Source of the DNA: G963676095 sp963676095
GTDB lineage: Bacteria > Bacteroidota > Bacteroidia > Bacteroidales > Prolixibacteraceae
DNA length: 64,000 bases
Assembly (NCBI GenBank): GCA_963676095.1
Contig: OY781040.1
Location: 4,154,001 to 4,218,000, forward strand
Direction: 5' to 3'
The notes under the pieces: generated by a model
What the model was told of the DNA's origin: nothing
Seen by the model: the letters and a program-made list of their open reading frames with translations, nothing else
Databases searched by the model: none
Position numbers and translations under genes: made by a program
In this document: one piece after another, positions 27,792 through 36,376 of the stretch
Layout of the letters: each line of letters starts with the position of its first letter
Position numbering within the stretch: position 1 is the stretch's first letter

Positions 27792-28745
27792 ATGAATAAA
27801 CAAAAAAACAAAAAGACGATGAAAGAGATAAAAGCTTTTAAATGTGAATATTGCGGCAAATATGCAATGTCCGGGAGTTATATTAAAACTCATGAGAAGA
27901 AATGCTTTCACAACCCGGCAACCAGGAGTTGTGTAACCTGTCGGAATTGGAGCCCTGTTACAGAACAACAGGAAAGAGACGGTATAACAGTTGACGTGGT
28001 CAAAGGAATGAGCTGTAAGAAAGGCATTTCTTTTGAAAAACGAAACAACCGTCAGATTTTCAAAACTCATTGTGCCAGTTATGCAGGGATAGTTAGCGGT
28101 CCGATGGACCAAACAACCGCCAGGGAAGAACACAGGAGATTTGAGAAAGAAGAACGGCGCCTTAACCATGTTGCCAGACTTTACGCGATTACCATAGCTT
28201 ACGATTACTTTACGAGAAAGAGACTCTATGCAGGTATTGCCGGTAGTAGAAACGATTACAAAGAAGCAGAACAATTTGCCGACATTGCCAATTCCCTTTT
28301 TCACGACACAGGTATTGAAGCCAAGCCGACGGATTTTCTTCACGATGTCAATGAAATGGCAGATAAGGCGATGGACTTTCATGATAAATACAAACACATG
28401 CTGGAACTTGTTGATAAAGAGAATTTCAGTTTTGCGGATCTTAACAGTAGAACTGTTGACGCTTTCTGTAAGGCTGTTGAATATGGATATCACACCGGGT
28501 CAGGATACAAATACAAGTGTATGATTTTAAGAACAATCGGACATGTGCAATATCCCGGGATACTTGCTTCTTGCATATTACTTATGTCAGGAGATATTGA
28601 CACCCTCCAATTCCGTCAGATGTTTCAATGGGTTGGTTTTTCAATGAAGCTGGAACCGGTCGATATAAAGAGTTTTGCCAGGCAGATGAACGAGATTGAT
28701 CGTTTATACCAGGAGATTAAGCAAAAGCAAATTAATAGAATATGA
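27792..28745 (+). CDS. Uncharacterised zinc-finger protein
   Basis: 317 residues. The N-terminus has a clustered zinc-binding region: CEYCGKYAMSGSYIKTHEKKC and then CVTCRNW, so probably a C2H2-like finger plus a second Cys site. The middle (about 100-150) is charged and helical; the rest is helical without a recognised domain. It follows the DnaB gene by 146 bp on the same strand. By position it is an accessory protein of the integrated element; I cannot assign a function. Confidence 0.7.
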   Translation: MNKQKNKKTMKEIKAFKCEYCGKYAMSGSYIKTHEKKCFHNPATRSCVTCRNWSPVTEQQERDGITVDVVKGMSCKKGISFEKRNNRQIFKTHCASYAGIVSGPMDQTTAREEHRRFEKEERRLNHVARLYAITIAYDYFTRKRLYAGIAGSRNDYKEAEQFADIANSLFHDTGIEAKPTDFLHDVNEMADKAMDFHDKYKHMLELVDKENFSFADLNSRTVDAFCKAVEYGYHTGSGYKYKCMILRTIGHVQYPGILASCILLMSGDIDTLQFRQMFQWVGFSMKLEPVDIKSFARQMNEIDRLYQEIKQKQINRI

Positions 28746-28849
28746 AACAAGATAACACGATGAAAATAAAAATTATTGCTTTGCTATATTGGGCTATGCT
28801 TGTGTATACGCCAATATGTGTTATGTGGAAAAGTCTGTAATAATGATAA

Positions 28850-29170
28850 ATGGCTAAGCAACGATGTGTTACAACAACGGTCTATAGAATTCTCAAAACT
28901 GAAAATTTGGAAGTTAAAAAGAGAGAGACAAAAAGGAGACGAAAGCGGTAGCAGAAATGCAGAAATCGCGATATCCTCAGAAGAATTGGACAAAATGATA
29001 AAGAAACATTTTCTGTCTCACGGGCAAGTAAATCCGAACAGGAAGAAGCATTAAAATCATATGCTAAACAGAAAGGCATTTGGTTTAATGAAAAGGATAT
29101 TCAGGGAATGACATCATCAAAATTTTCAAGAAAAAATGAAAGGCAGCATCCAGCAACCTGTAACTATTAA
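28850..29170 (+). pseudogene. Possible decayed gene with an in-frame TAG
   Basis: From the ATG at 28850 one frame stays open for 106 codons except for a TAG at 28949-28951. The first part is short and basic; after the stop the frame reads EEALKSYAKQKGIWFNEKDI, which looks protein-like. An overlapping frame (to 29054) also has a plausible sequence (EIAISSEELDKMIKKHF), so a frameshift is possible as well. Either the gene is broken or the region is non-coding. Confidence is low. Confidence 0.3.
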
Positions 29171-29196
29171 TTATCTTTATAATTTTAAGCTGAAAT

Positions 29197-29796
29197 TTGA
29201 TCCTCATGGAATTATCAGTTATTCAAAGCAAAATTTATGAGATCAGGGGCGTTCGGGTGATGCTGGATTTCGATTTAGCAGAAATGTACGGCGTTGAGAC
29301 CAAAGTATTAAATCAGGCTGTAAAACGTAACACAGAACGGTTTCCTGAAGATTTCATGTTCAGGCTTACAGTTGATGAGTGGAGTTTGATGCGGTCACAA
29401 ATTGTGACCGCATCAAACCAGCGCAAAAGAAATATCAATGTTACCCCTTTTACCTTTTCAGAACACGGGGTAACTATGTTGGCCAGTGTACTCCGAAGCG
29501 AAAAGGCGATTAAGATCAGTATTCAAATAGTAAGGGCTTTTATTGCCATGCGAACCTATCTTATTACACAGTCCTCATTATCCGCTGAAATAAAGGAGCT
29601 ATGGCATCGGGTAAAGGCTCTGGAAGAAGAAGGAGAAGAAAGCCTAAAAGCCATTAATGACCTGAACGAAGACAACCAAAAGGAATTTGATGACATTTAT
29701 TTGGCCCTGTCAGAGCTGGCCGCCAGGCAAAAGCAGATAAACCAGTCAGGCAATGCTCCCAGACGGGTGATTGGGTTTGTCAAGCCAAAAGAATAA
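29197..29796 (+). CDS. ORF6N domain protein
   Basis: 199 residues. Residues about 5-95 match the ORF6N DNA-binding domain (KIYEIRGVRVMLDFDLAEMY ... VKRNTERFPEDFMFRLT ... FTFSEHGVTMLASVLRSEKA), common in phages and Bacteroidota mobile elements. A helical, charged C-terminal half follows (about 120-185), which may be a coiled coil for oligomerisation. The start could be 29197 or the ATG at 29206 (MELSVIQSK). Its exact role is not established; it is a typical cargo gene of such elements. Confidence 0.9.
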   Translation: MILMELSVIQSKIYEIRGVRVMLDFDLAEMYGVETKVLNQAVKRNTERFPEDFMFRLTVDEWSLMRSQIVTASNQRKRNINVTPFTFSEHGVTMLASVLRSEKAIKISIQIVRAFIAMRTYLITQSSLSAEIKELWHRVKALEEEGEESLKAINDLNEDNQKEFDDIYLALSELAARQKQINQSGNAPRRVIGFVKPKE

Positions 29797-30425
29797 TAAG
29801 ACAAAGAATGGCTTCCGCATACGACGATCTTATTATACATCTATTTTTATAACTCGAATCAATGAAATACAGATCATTAGTGAATGTTCCAATAATAGTA
29901 TTTAGCCAGGATTTGAACAGACTGTACAAACTGTGTACAAAGTGTTGAAAATGCCATGATATCCGGACAAATAATCCAGTGGGGAAATATTCTAATAAAT
30001 TCTGCATGTTATATTGTATGTTATTAATAACCATCTATTTATTGGTGTTTGTCTCATGCATTATAACAAGTATGAAATCCCTGTTCTAAATGGGCATAAC
30101 ACCTAAAAAGCAAAAATTATTCATCGAGAGACTACTTTTGACAATTTTATACAATTACTTTTTACACCTTTCAATTTTAAAAAACGTCCGGGATTACAGG
30201 GAAACAGAGATGATATTGTCATTAAAGGTTCTTTATACTTTCAACATGGACATTGTCCATTTCAGCCTCAAATTAGCCATAAAATTTATTTCTAATCCAA
30301 AGATAAACATCTGATTCTTTAAAAAATTTCTATATTCTGCACTACAACTGCATCATACCGATCTTGAGTGGGGGTCGGTAAAATGGAGACCCCCTTTCAG
30401 TGTGCAGTAACAGCATCGGCAGACG
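29797..30425. other. Gene-free spacer
   Basis: In these 629 bp I see no supported gene. Short open frames exist on both strands (for example 30090-30314), but they lack any recognisable domain, good start signals or protein-like composition. Confidence 0.4.
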
Positions 30426-30713
30426 TTGACGGGGAGGAAAAACGGGATACCGAATAAGCTACCCTCCGAAGCAAAAGACATTATCAGGCAGGTGGTCACA
30501 AAAGAACTGAAGACATTCCCGGACTTGATGCTCAGCCTGGAACCGAAAGAGCGGATTGAGATGATCATCCGCCTGCTCCCTTATGTGGTACCTAAGGCGG
30601 AGCCTCTAAAGGAAACGGAGAAACCTTCTCAAGGACAACCAAACGAGTTTGTCTCCCGGATTATGGAGGTAATGAATGCAAGAGAAAAGGTGAAACGACT
30701 TGATCAGGAGTGA
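30426..30713 (+). CDS. Small DUF5681-like protein
   Basis: 95 residues with a predicted TTG start; an in-frame TAA lies five codons upstream and there is no ATG. The opening TGRKNGIPNKLPSEAKDIIR resembles the Gly-Arg-Lys/Pro-Asn-Lys N-terminus of DUF5681 and other small terminase-like proteins of mobile elements. The rest is helical (LMLSLEPKERIEMIIRLLPY). It may be a shortened copy, since an overlapping frame from 30383 ends early. Function unknown. Confidence 0.45.
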   Translation: MTGRKNGIPNKLPSEAKDIIRQVVTKELKTFPDLMLSLEPKERIEMIIRLLPYVVPKAEPLKETEKPSQGQPNEFVSRIMEVMNAREKVKRLDQE

Positions 30714-30891
30714 AATAGGAAACTTACTGTCTTTTATTTTAGAGGTAAAATCGGGGTGACACTCTTTATATCCCCGTTCCATGTCCCCGAACTTTTTTAC
30801 GCCACACTGTCGCCAGGTATGAAGTTTTATGGTCTCACTACCACTGCAGCAAGCGTACTTAGGGGGTGTATCCTTGTAAAAAGAACCAGAT

Positions 30892-31539
30892 CTATTCTAA
30901 ATAGCCATTTTCAATTGCATATTTAATTAGTGCCCTCGCATTTGCAACGCCTAGTTTGTCTATTAAATTCCGTTTATGCGTCTCTACCGTACTTGGTGCA
31001 ATAAATAAGGCCTCTGCAATCTGTGGTGTTGTATTACCCTCAGCTATTAATTTCAAAACGTCTATTTCCCTTTTAGTTAATGGGATTTTCTTGTCACTAA
31101 TGTTTTTTTTAGGTTTTTTTATCTCATCCATGAGGGTTTTAATAACCGCATCTCCCAGATATTCACCTCCTGCGGCGATCTTTCTGATGGCACTGACCAA
31201 TTCTTCTTTTCCTTTGTTTTTTAATATATAACCTGAAGCACCGACTTCTATTAATTGCCTGATGTATTCATTGTCATTGTACATTGACAGAATAAGCACT
31301 TTCACTTCCGGATACCGTTTTTTAATCTCTTTTGTTGTTTCAATGCCATTCATCCGGGGCATCTCTATGTCAATTACAGCAATATCGACCTGCTTTTTTT
31401 CTAACAGGGCTAATAATTCTATTCCATTAAGCGCTTCCCCAACCGAACGAATGTCTTTTTCCCTGTCTAAAAGAGATTTTAACCCGTCAAGTACAATTTG
31501 GTGATCGTCTGCTATAACAACATTTATCATTTCATTCAA
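30892..31539 (-). CDS. NarL/FixJ-family response regulator
   Basis: 215 residues. The receiver domain has the acidic pair Asp11-Asp12, the phospho-acceptor Asp57 (VIDIEMPRMNG), a Ser-Met segment and Lys in YILKNKGKEEL. The C-terminal LuxR-type HTH reads LTKREIDVLKLIAEGNTTPQ ... STVETHKRNLIDKLGV. It is a DNA-binding transcription factor. Its start overlaps the stop codon of the histidine kinase gene by 4 bp, so the two are translationally coupled partners. Target genes are unknown; the neighbouring conflict-type cluster is a possible target. Confidence 0.95.
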   Translation of the reverse strand: MNEMINVVIADDHQIVLDGLKSLLDREKDIRSVGEALNGIELLALLEKKQVDIAVIDIEMPRMNGIETTKEIKKRYPEVKVLILSMYNDNEYIRQLIEVGASGYILKNKGKEELVSAIRKIAAGGEYLGDAVIKTLMDEIKKPKKNISDKKIPLTKREIDVLKLIAEGNTTPQIAEALFIAPSTVETHKRNLIDKLGVANARALIKYAIENGYLE

Positions 31540-33644
31540 TTTAGAGGTATCTCAATCGTAATGGTAGTTCCGGCTCCTTTCCCAGAATCGATGCTGAGTT
31601 CACCGTTTAAAGAATCAACTCTCGATTCAATGTTCCGTAAACCCATCCCTTTTTTGTTCTTTACCTGATTGACATCGAACCCCTTGCCATTATCTTCAAC
31701 AACAATATTTAACCGTTTTTCCTTTTTTAGCAACTGGATACTTACCTCCGAGGCTTTTGCATGTTTCAGGATGTTGCTTATTAGTTCCTGAATAATCCGA
31801 TAAAGATTGATTTCGACGTTGTATTCCAGCCTGCTTTCGTCAAAACCAAAATCGAAAACTTCAATTTTTAGTTGCCCTGTGCCCTCTATCGATTCCTTCA
31901 GGGAATTAAGGGCCGGGATAAGCCCAAATTTATTTAGAACACCTGATGTCAGATCATTTGCAATTTTACGAACTTCTTCGCAAGCTTCGTCCAATAAATT
32001 GTTAGCTTTTGAATACATCACCAAATTATTTTCCCGTATCGCCTGGATATTTTCCTCGACCGATTTAAAATGTAATTTTACCATCGAAAGCATACTGCCT
32101 AATCGGTCATGCAAATCCTGTGCAATTCTTTTTCTTTCTCCTTCTTGTCCTTCCAGCATAGCACTTATTGATTTTAATTCCTGCTCTTTTAAAAGTTCAG
32201 ATATTTTTTGTTCATTGATTTTATTGTTTTTTTCGGCCAGTAGCGTTCTTTGTTTAAACCGATAACTACGGAAAAGGGCAAAAAATAATAAAATTAGTAA
32301 AGCCATTCCCCCTGAAAGGCTTATAACCACTATGTTTTTTCTTTTTATTTTAACTTCATTGATTAAATTGTCTTTTTCCAGAAGTTGGTTTTTCTTTTGT
32401 TCCTCCAGATAGGAATCTTTTATGTTTATTGCATTGCGATATGCGAGATCAAGGCTATCTCGTAATGAAATGTATTTGTTGTTGAAAGAAACCGCATCTT
32501 CCAGTTTACCAGTAGCCGTATAAGATCTATAAATATTATGGTAAAGTTCTAGGATGATCAGTTTCTCCCCATTCCGCTCCGCATTTTCCAGACCCTTCTC
32601 ATAATAGGATATTGCCTGTCCGTATTGGTTCTTACTAAGGTAGAGGTTGCCGATATTCGTGTAAATAGTTGACAGATTTTCTCTTTTCCCATATTCTTCC
32701 TTTATTTCAATGCATTTATTATAGAAGTAAAGAGCTTTGTCAAAATTTCCCATATCACAGTACCAAAGCCCCAGGTTATCGTAATTTGAATCAAGTGTTT
32801 TTTCCTGATTTAACTTCTTTTTGATGTCAATGCTTTTGAGATTATACTCAACTGCCGTATTTAACTGTTTCAAATGATAATAGACAATACCAATGTTGAT
32901 GTAAATATTTGCAAGATTGATAGAATCCTTAGCCTTAATTGCCAATTCCATCGCTTTTTGGTTATACTCTAGCGATTTACCATAACTAAACTGTTGCAAG
33001 TACAGATTTGCAAGGTTCATGTATGCGAACAAACAATCAACTGAATCATTCAATTTTTCCCGCAATTCTAGGCTGGCATAGGTTTGTTTTAATGCTTCAT
33101 CAATTCTTCCCTGAAACTCATACAAAATAGCAAGTCGATCGTATGCTTTGGCTAACTCAGTTAAATTATTGAGTTCCTTGTTAAGTTTAACACATATTTG
33201 CCCCGCTTCAATCGCTTCTTCACTTTTCCCTATACTCTTATATAATAATGTTAGATTTGCGTATGCTCGTGCAATCCCTGCAAGGTTATTAATTCCTTTT
33301 TCTATCAATAAAGCTTTTGTATAATTCACAACAGCTTCTTCATCATTGCCTCTGATTCGTTCAATTTCACCAATCCTATTAAAACTGGTCGCAATGCCTG
33401 CTTTAAAATTGATTTTCTCGGCTAAAGACTTTGCCCTATTTGCATAAATTAAAGCCGAATCGGGTTGATCGGCACGATGTATCCATGATAGTTCATTGAA
33501 ACAAAGAATCTTTACTGAATCATTGTTACATGTTTTGATTTTTTTAATCAGGCTATCAGAAACAGTCTCACATAGGGCATTTGAACAGAAGAAACCACCT
33601 ATCAGTGAAACCAGCAATATTTTACTTTTCGTCGTAATAAGCAT
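31536..33644 (-). CDS. TPR-containing sensor histidine kinase (HisKA_3)
   Basis: 702 residues. A signal peptide (ILLVSLIGGFFCSNALCE) leads a periplasmic array of about seven to nine TPR repeats (residues about 50-400; GNDEEAVVNYTKAL is one of them). A single membrane helix follows (about 436-456), then a coiled coil, the HisKA_3 domain with phospho-acceptor His512 (IAQDLHDRLGSM) and an HATPase domain (ELISNILKHAKAS, VEDNGKGFD, GMGLRNIESRV). It probably senses a periplasmic peptide or protein and phosphorylates the response regulator encoded next. This one-membrane-helix TPR kinase layout is common in Bacteroidota. Confidence 0.94.
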   Translation of the reverse strand: MLITTKSKILLVSLIGGFFCSNALCETVSDSLIKKIKTCNNDSVKILCFNELSWIHRADQPDSALIYANRAKSLAEKINFKAGIATSFNRIGEIERIRGNDEEAVVNYTKALLIEKGINNLAGIARAYANLTLLYKSIGKSEEAIEAGQICVKLNKELNNLTELAKAYDRLAILYEFQGRIDEALKQTYASLELREKLNDSVDCLFAYMNLANLYLQQFSYGKSLEYNQKAMELAIKAKDSINLANIYINIGIVYYHLKQLNTAVEYNLKSIDIKKKLNQEKTLDSNYDNLGLWYCDMGNFDKALYFYNKCIEIKEEYGKRENLSTIYTNIGNLYLSKNQYGQAISYYEKGLENAERNGEKLIILELYHNIYRSYTATGKLEDAVSFNNKYISLRDSLDLAYRNAINIKDSYLEEQKKNQLLEKDNLINEVKIKRKNIVVISLSGGMALLILLFFALFRSYRFKQRTLLAEKNNKINEQKISELLKEQELKSISAMLEGQEGERKRIAQDLHDRLGSMLSMVKLHFKSVEENIQAIRENNLVMYSKANNLLDEACEEVRKIANDLTSGVLNKFGLIPALNSLKESIEGTGQLKIEVFDFGFDESRLEYNVEINLYRIIQELISNILKHAKASEVSIQLLKKEKRLNIVVEDNGKGFDVNQVKNKKGMGLRNIESRVDSLNGELSIDSGKGAGTTITIEIPLN

Positions 33645-33772
33645 AATCCAACATTTTATTTACGTCAATTTCCTCATTCAAACTGATACAATCTATTTGA
33701 AAAACACATTTAATCACCAACTATTAATAAATTTTGTGCAAGATAAATGAAGTATCTGCACTTTTTGCAGAC

Positions 33773-33800
33773 ACTACATTGCTTTAGCAACCAATGTAGT
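33773..33800. promoter_or_regulatory. Perfect 9-bp inverted repeat upstream of the histidine kinase gene
   Basis: ACTACATTG (33773-33781) and CAATGTAGT (33792-33800) flank a 10-bp loop. It lies 130 bp before the kinase start and 143 bp after the peptide gene. It could be an operator or an RNA hairpin; no T run follows on either strand. Confidence 0.4.
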
Positions 33801-33907
33801 TTTCATATTCTATAAATCTGAATTAATCATAGTTTTGAACAACTCATAAACTATTCAAAAAATTTGATCGTAAGTCAATATGCCATTTTAGAAAAACAAA
33901 TACAGAA

Positions 33908-33934
33908 GGAAGGTTAATCGATGAAAAACCTTCC
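33908..33934 (-). terminator. Terminator hairpin after the short peptide gene
   Basis: GGAAGGTT (33908-33915) pairs perfectly with AACCTTCC (33927-33934) and T-rich sequence follows on the minus strand. It starts 10 bp after the stop codon of the peptide gene, which supports that this small gene is expressed as its own transcript. Confidence 0.6.
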
Positions 33935-33943
33935 TCCTCCATT

Positions 33944-34090
33944 TTAATCATTGTCTTCAGTTTCACCGATACCTTTTGTTGCTGGAACAGTTGGAGGAAC
34001 TATATCATCTGGTCTAGGCTTCGCAGTTCCTTCTGAAGAATCAAGAATCTTCTCATTTAAGATCCTTTTGCATTCATTGTCGTTTTCCAT
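33944..34090 (-). CDS. Short acidic peptide, candidate radical-SAM substrate
   Basis: 48 residues from ATG 34090 (MENDNECKRILNEKIL); an in-frame ATG at 34132 would add 14 residues. The N-terminal half is helical and charged, and the C-terminal half is rich in Pro, Thr, Lys and Asp (KPRPDDIVPPTVPATKG) and ends in acidic residues. There is one Cys. It has no signal peptide and no domain I recognise. It is followed by a terminator hairpin and lies head-to-head with the radical SAM/SPASM gene, with 210 bp between the start codons. Size and position fit a RiPP precursor, but there is no Gly-Gly leader end. It could also be a small regulator or an immunity-type protein. Confidence 0.5.
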   Translation of the reverse strand: MENDNECKRILNEKILDSSEGTAKPRPDDIVPPTVPATKGIGETEDND

Positions 34091-34300
34091 AATTATAAAT
34101 TTTTGATTAAAGTTAATAGCCTTAAAATTCAAACAAAAAAAAAATCAATTCATCCCTACTTCTGACCTTTTTAGATCCTCATTTCTGAGGATATGATAAA
34201 TCATTGATTTTGGGGTAGTGTAAAAATTTTTAATAAATAAAATTTGATAAAAAGTTTATGAACTAAAAGGCAGGAACGAATTACTAAGTTAAAATAATAA

Positions 34301-35626
34301 ATGGAAACGCCTATAACTATCGATAACAGGATTGCACGAAAAACCATCATGCTGATGCTAACCTATCGGTGTAACCTCGATTGTGTGTATTGCTATGAAA
34401 AGGGTAAACACTTCGATAAATCAATGGATATAGAAGTCGCAAAGGAAATTATTGAAAAGGCTTTTATCGAAAATGAATCGGCTTGTAAAGAGATTGAGTT
34501 TGATTTCATGGGAGGCGAGCCGTTACTGGAATTTGAAAAGATAAAAAAAATCGATGAATGGATGTGGAGGAAAAACTGGAGTAAACCCGACATACTGTAT
34601 GCGACAACAAATGGGACTTTACTAAATGATGAGATGAAGTCATGGTTTTCCCAACACAGGGAAAAAATAGTTCTGGGACTGAGCTATGATGGAAATCCGG
34701 AAATGCAAAACCAAAACAGAAGCTTTTCTGCTCATAAAATTGATCTCGACTATTTTATCACCACATGGCCTTTTCAACCCTTTAAAATGACCATTTCAAA
34801 GGAAACCGTTGGAAACATTTATGATGGAATTACCTATCTCCATTCCAAAGGGATGCATAAGATCCATGCCAACCTTGCCTTTGGACTCGATTGGACAGAC
34901 GAAACCCTAGGCACTTTTTCTTCTCAATTGTTACTATTGATCGATTACTATACCCAACACCTGGAATTGGAACGGGTTTCGTTGCTCGACATTGATATAA
35001 CAACCGTCTTCCAGAAAACAGATGCCCCCAAGTATTGCGGTACCGGCTCCGGTACTGAGTTGATCGATGTAGATGAGAAACATTATCCCTGTCACATTAT
35101 ATCACCGGTCACTTTAACCGATGAACAATTGGCACAAGTGACCAATTTCGATTTTGAGGATAGAAGTTGCTTTGCCAACGAAGTATGCGAAACCTGCTTG
35201 CTGGTAAAAATCTGCCCCAATTGCTATGGTATGAATTTGTTGCACACCGGTGATATGAAGAAGCGATTCCCGGTGCTTTGTAAAGGTTTCATCCTTCAGT
35301 TTATGGCCAACTGTAAGTTACAGGCCAGACTCCTTGCCCACAAAACAGAGCTTACCGAAAAGGAAAAGAAAGTGGCGTATGCCCTTACCCTGATCAATAA
35401 AAGTAAAATTTTAAAAACCAAACCATATGAACAACCATTTACAAAAATCGACAATGGAGAACGACAGTTTGTCCATTGCTATGTTTATAATAACAGTGAC
35501 TATTTATTTACACAGAAAATTTCATTGCAGAGCCTTGTAGAGGACACCACACCTTGGAGAACCAATGAAGAATCAAAAATCTATTTCTGGGTATTTTGTC
35601 AAAATTTTGCCATGGTTTTAAAATAA
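34301..35626 (+). CDS. Radical SAM/SPASM enzyme
   Basis: 441 residues. The N-terminus has the radical SAM cluster Cys24-x3-Cys28-x2-Cys31 (TYRCNLDCVYCYEKG), and FDFMGGEPLLEF is the SAM-binding GGE motif. The C-terminal half carries a SPASM-type Cys set (CGTGSG, YPCHI, CFANEVCETC, CPNCYGMN, LCKGF), which binds additional Fe-S clusters. Such enzymes usually install crosslinks or other changes in peptides. Its best candidate substrate is the divergent 48-residue peptide. The vWA gene of the triad starts 54 bp downstream, so it may be the first gene of that operon. Which reaction it carries out cannot be told. Confidence 0.9.
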   Translation: METPITIDNRIARKTIMLMLTYRCNLDCVYCYEKGKHFDKSMDIEVAKEIIEKAFIENESACKEIEFDFMGGEPLLEFEKIKKIDEWMWRKNWSKPDILYATTNGTLLNDEMKSWFSQHREKIVLGLSYDGNPEMQNQNRSFSAHKIDLDYFITTWPFQPFKMTISKETVGNIYDGITYLHSKGMHKIHANLAFGLDWTDETLGTFSSQLLLLIDYYTQHLELERVSLLDIDITTVFQKTDAPKYCGTGSGTELIDVDEKHYPCHIISPVTLTDEQLAQVTNFDFEDRSCFANEVCETCLLVKICPNCYGMNLLHTGDMKKRFPVLCKGFILQFMANCKLQARLLAHKTELTEKEKKVAYALTLINKSKILKTKPYEQPFTKIDNGERQFVHCYVYNNSDYLFTQKISLQSLVEDTTPWRTNEESKIYFWVFCQNFAMVLK

Positions 35627-35680
35627 CGACCTGATAGTATTGATATTACATTAAAGAATAAAAACTTCATTATAAATAAC

Positions 35681-36349
35681 ATGATTAACGTTGAAACACC
35701 TAAAAATTACGAACAAAAATGTTTGTGTGTCTTACTTTTAGACAATTCGTATTCAATGAATGAAAATGGCAGGCTTAATGAATTACAAAAGGGCATAGAA
35801 ATCTTCCACCAAGAAATAATGGAAGACCCTACAACATCTAACAGATTAGAGGTTGCTATTATTAGGTTTGGAGGAACTGTTGAAGTAATGCAACAACCGG
35901 CTTTAGTAAATAATTTCAGAATGCCTAGGTTGGCAGCTGATGGAGGTACACCAATGAAAGAAGCAATTGAAGAGGCTATTGGCTTAATTAATGCTCGAAA
36001 AAGTTGGTACAAACAAACCGGACAACCATATTATCGTCCTTGGATAATTACGATGACTGATGGTGAACCAACTGATATTAACAATATTACAGAATTTCAC
36101 GATAAAATTCAAAAAGAAGTAGACAATAAGAGTTTCTTCTTTTTTGCTATCGGTGTCGAGGATGCCAATATGGAAAAACTTCAAAGAATTTCATCAAAAC
36201 AAATGCCTCCAGCTAAACTTAATGGATTAAAATTTGCTGAATTTTTTACTTGGCTATCAGCGAGTATGACTCAAGTTACTTCTTCTCATGATGGTGATAT
36301 TGTAAAAATGCCTTCTCCGGCTGATTGGATGGATGGATTTACAATTTAA
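35681..36349 (+). CDS. vWA domain protein, TerY-like
   Basis: 222 residues, almost entirely a von Willebrand A domain. The metal-ion-dependent adhesion site is complete: Asp21-x-Ser23-x-Ser25 (LDNSYSMN), Thr90 (GGTPM) and Asp127 (MTDGEPTD). Length and sequence fit TerY, the vWA partner of the TerY-P triad with a PP2C phosphatase and a kinase, described by Anantharaman and Aravind for stress-response systems. The next two genes encode exactly those partners, 27 and 20 bp apart. It probably acts as a cytoplasmic scaffold or a target of phosphorylation. Confidence 0.9.
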   Translation: MINVETPKNYEQKCLCVLLLDNSYSMNENGRLNELQKGIEIFHQEIMEDPTTSNRLEVAIIRFGGTVEVMQQPALVNNFRMPRLAADGGTPMKEAIEEAIGLINARKSWYKQTGQPYYRPWIITMTDGEPTDINNITEFHDKIQKEVDNKSFFFFAIGVEDANMEKLQRISSKQMPPAKLNGLKFAEFFTWLSASMTQVTSSHDGDIVKMPSPADWMDGFTI

Positions 36350-36376
36350 AGTTAACCGAACCTCAATAACGATCAT

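Noticed and set aside
27786..28493. 235-codon open frame on the minus strand over the zinc-finger gene
   Set aside because: It mirrors the coding frame of the plus-strand gene, which has Cys clusters and a good start; the antisense text has no recognisable motif.
30090..30314. 74-codon open frame
   Set aside because: No domain, no start signal and low-complexity text; more likely a chance frame in AT-rich DNA.
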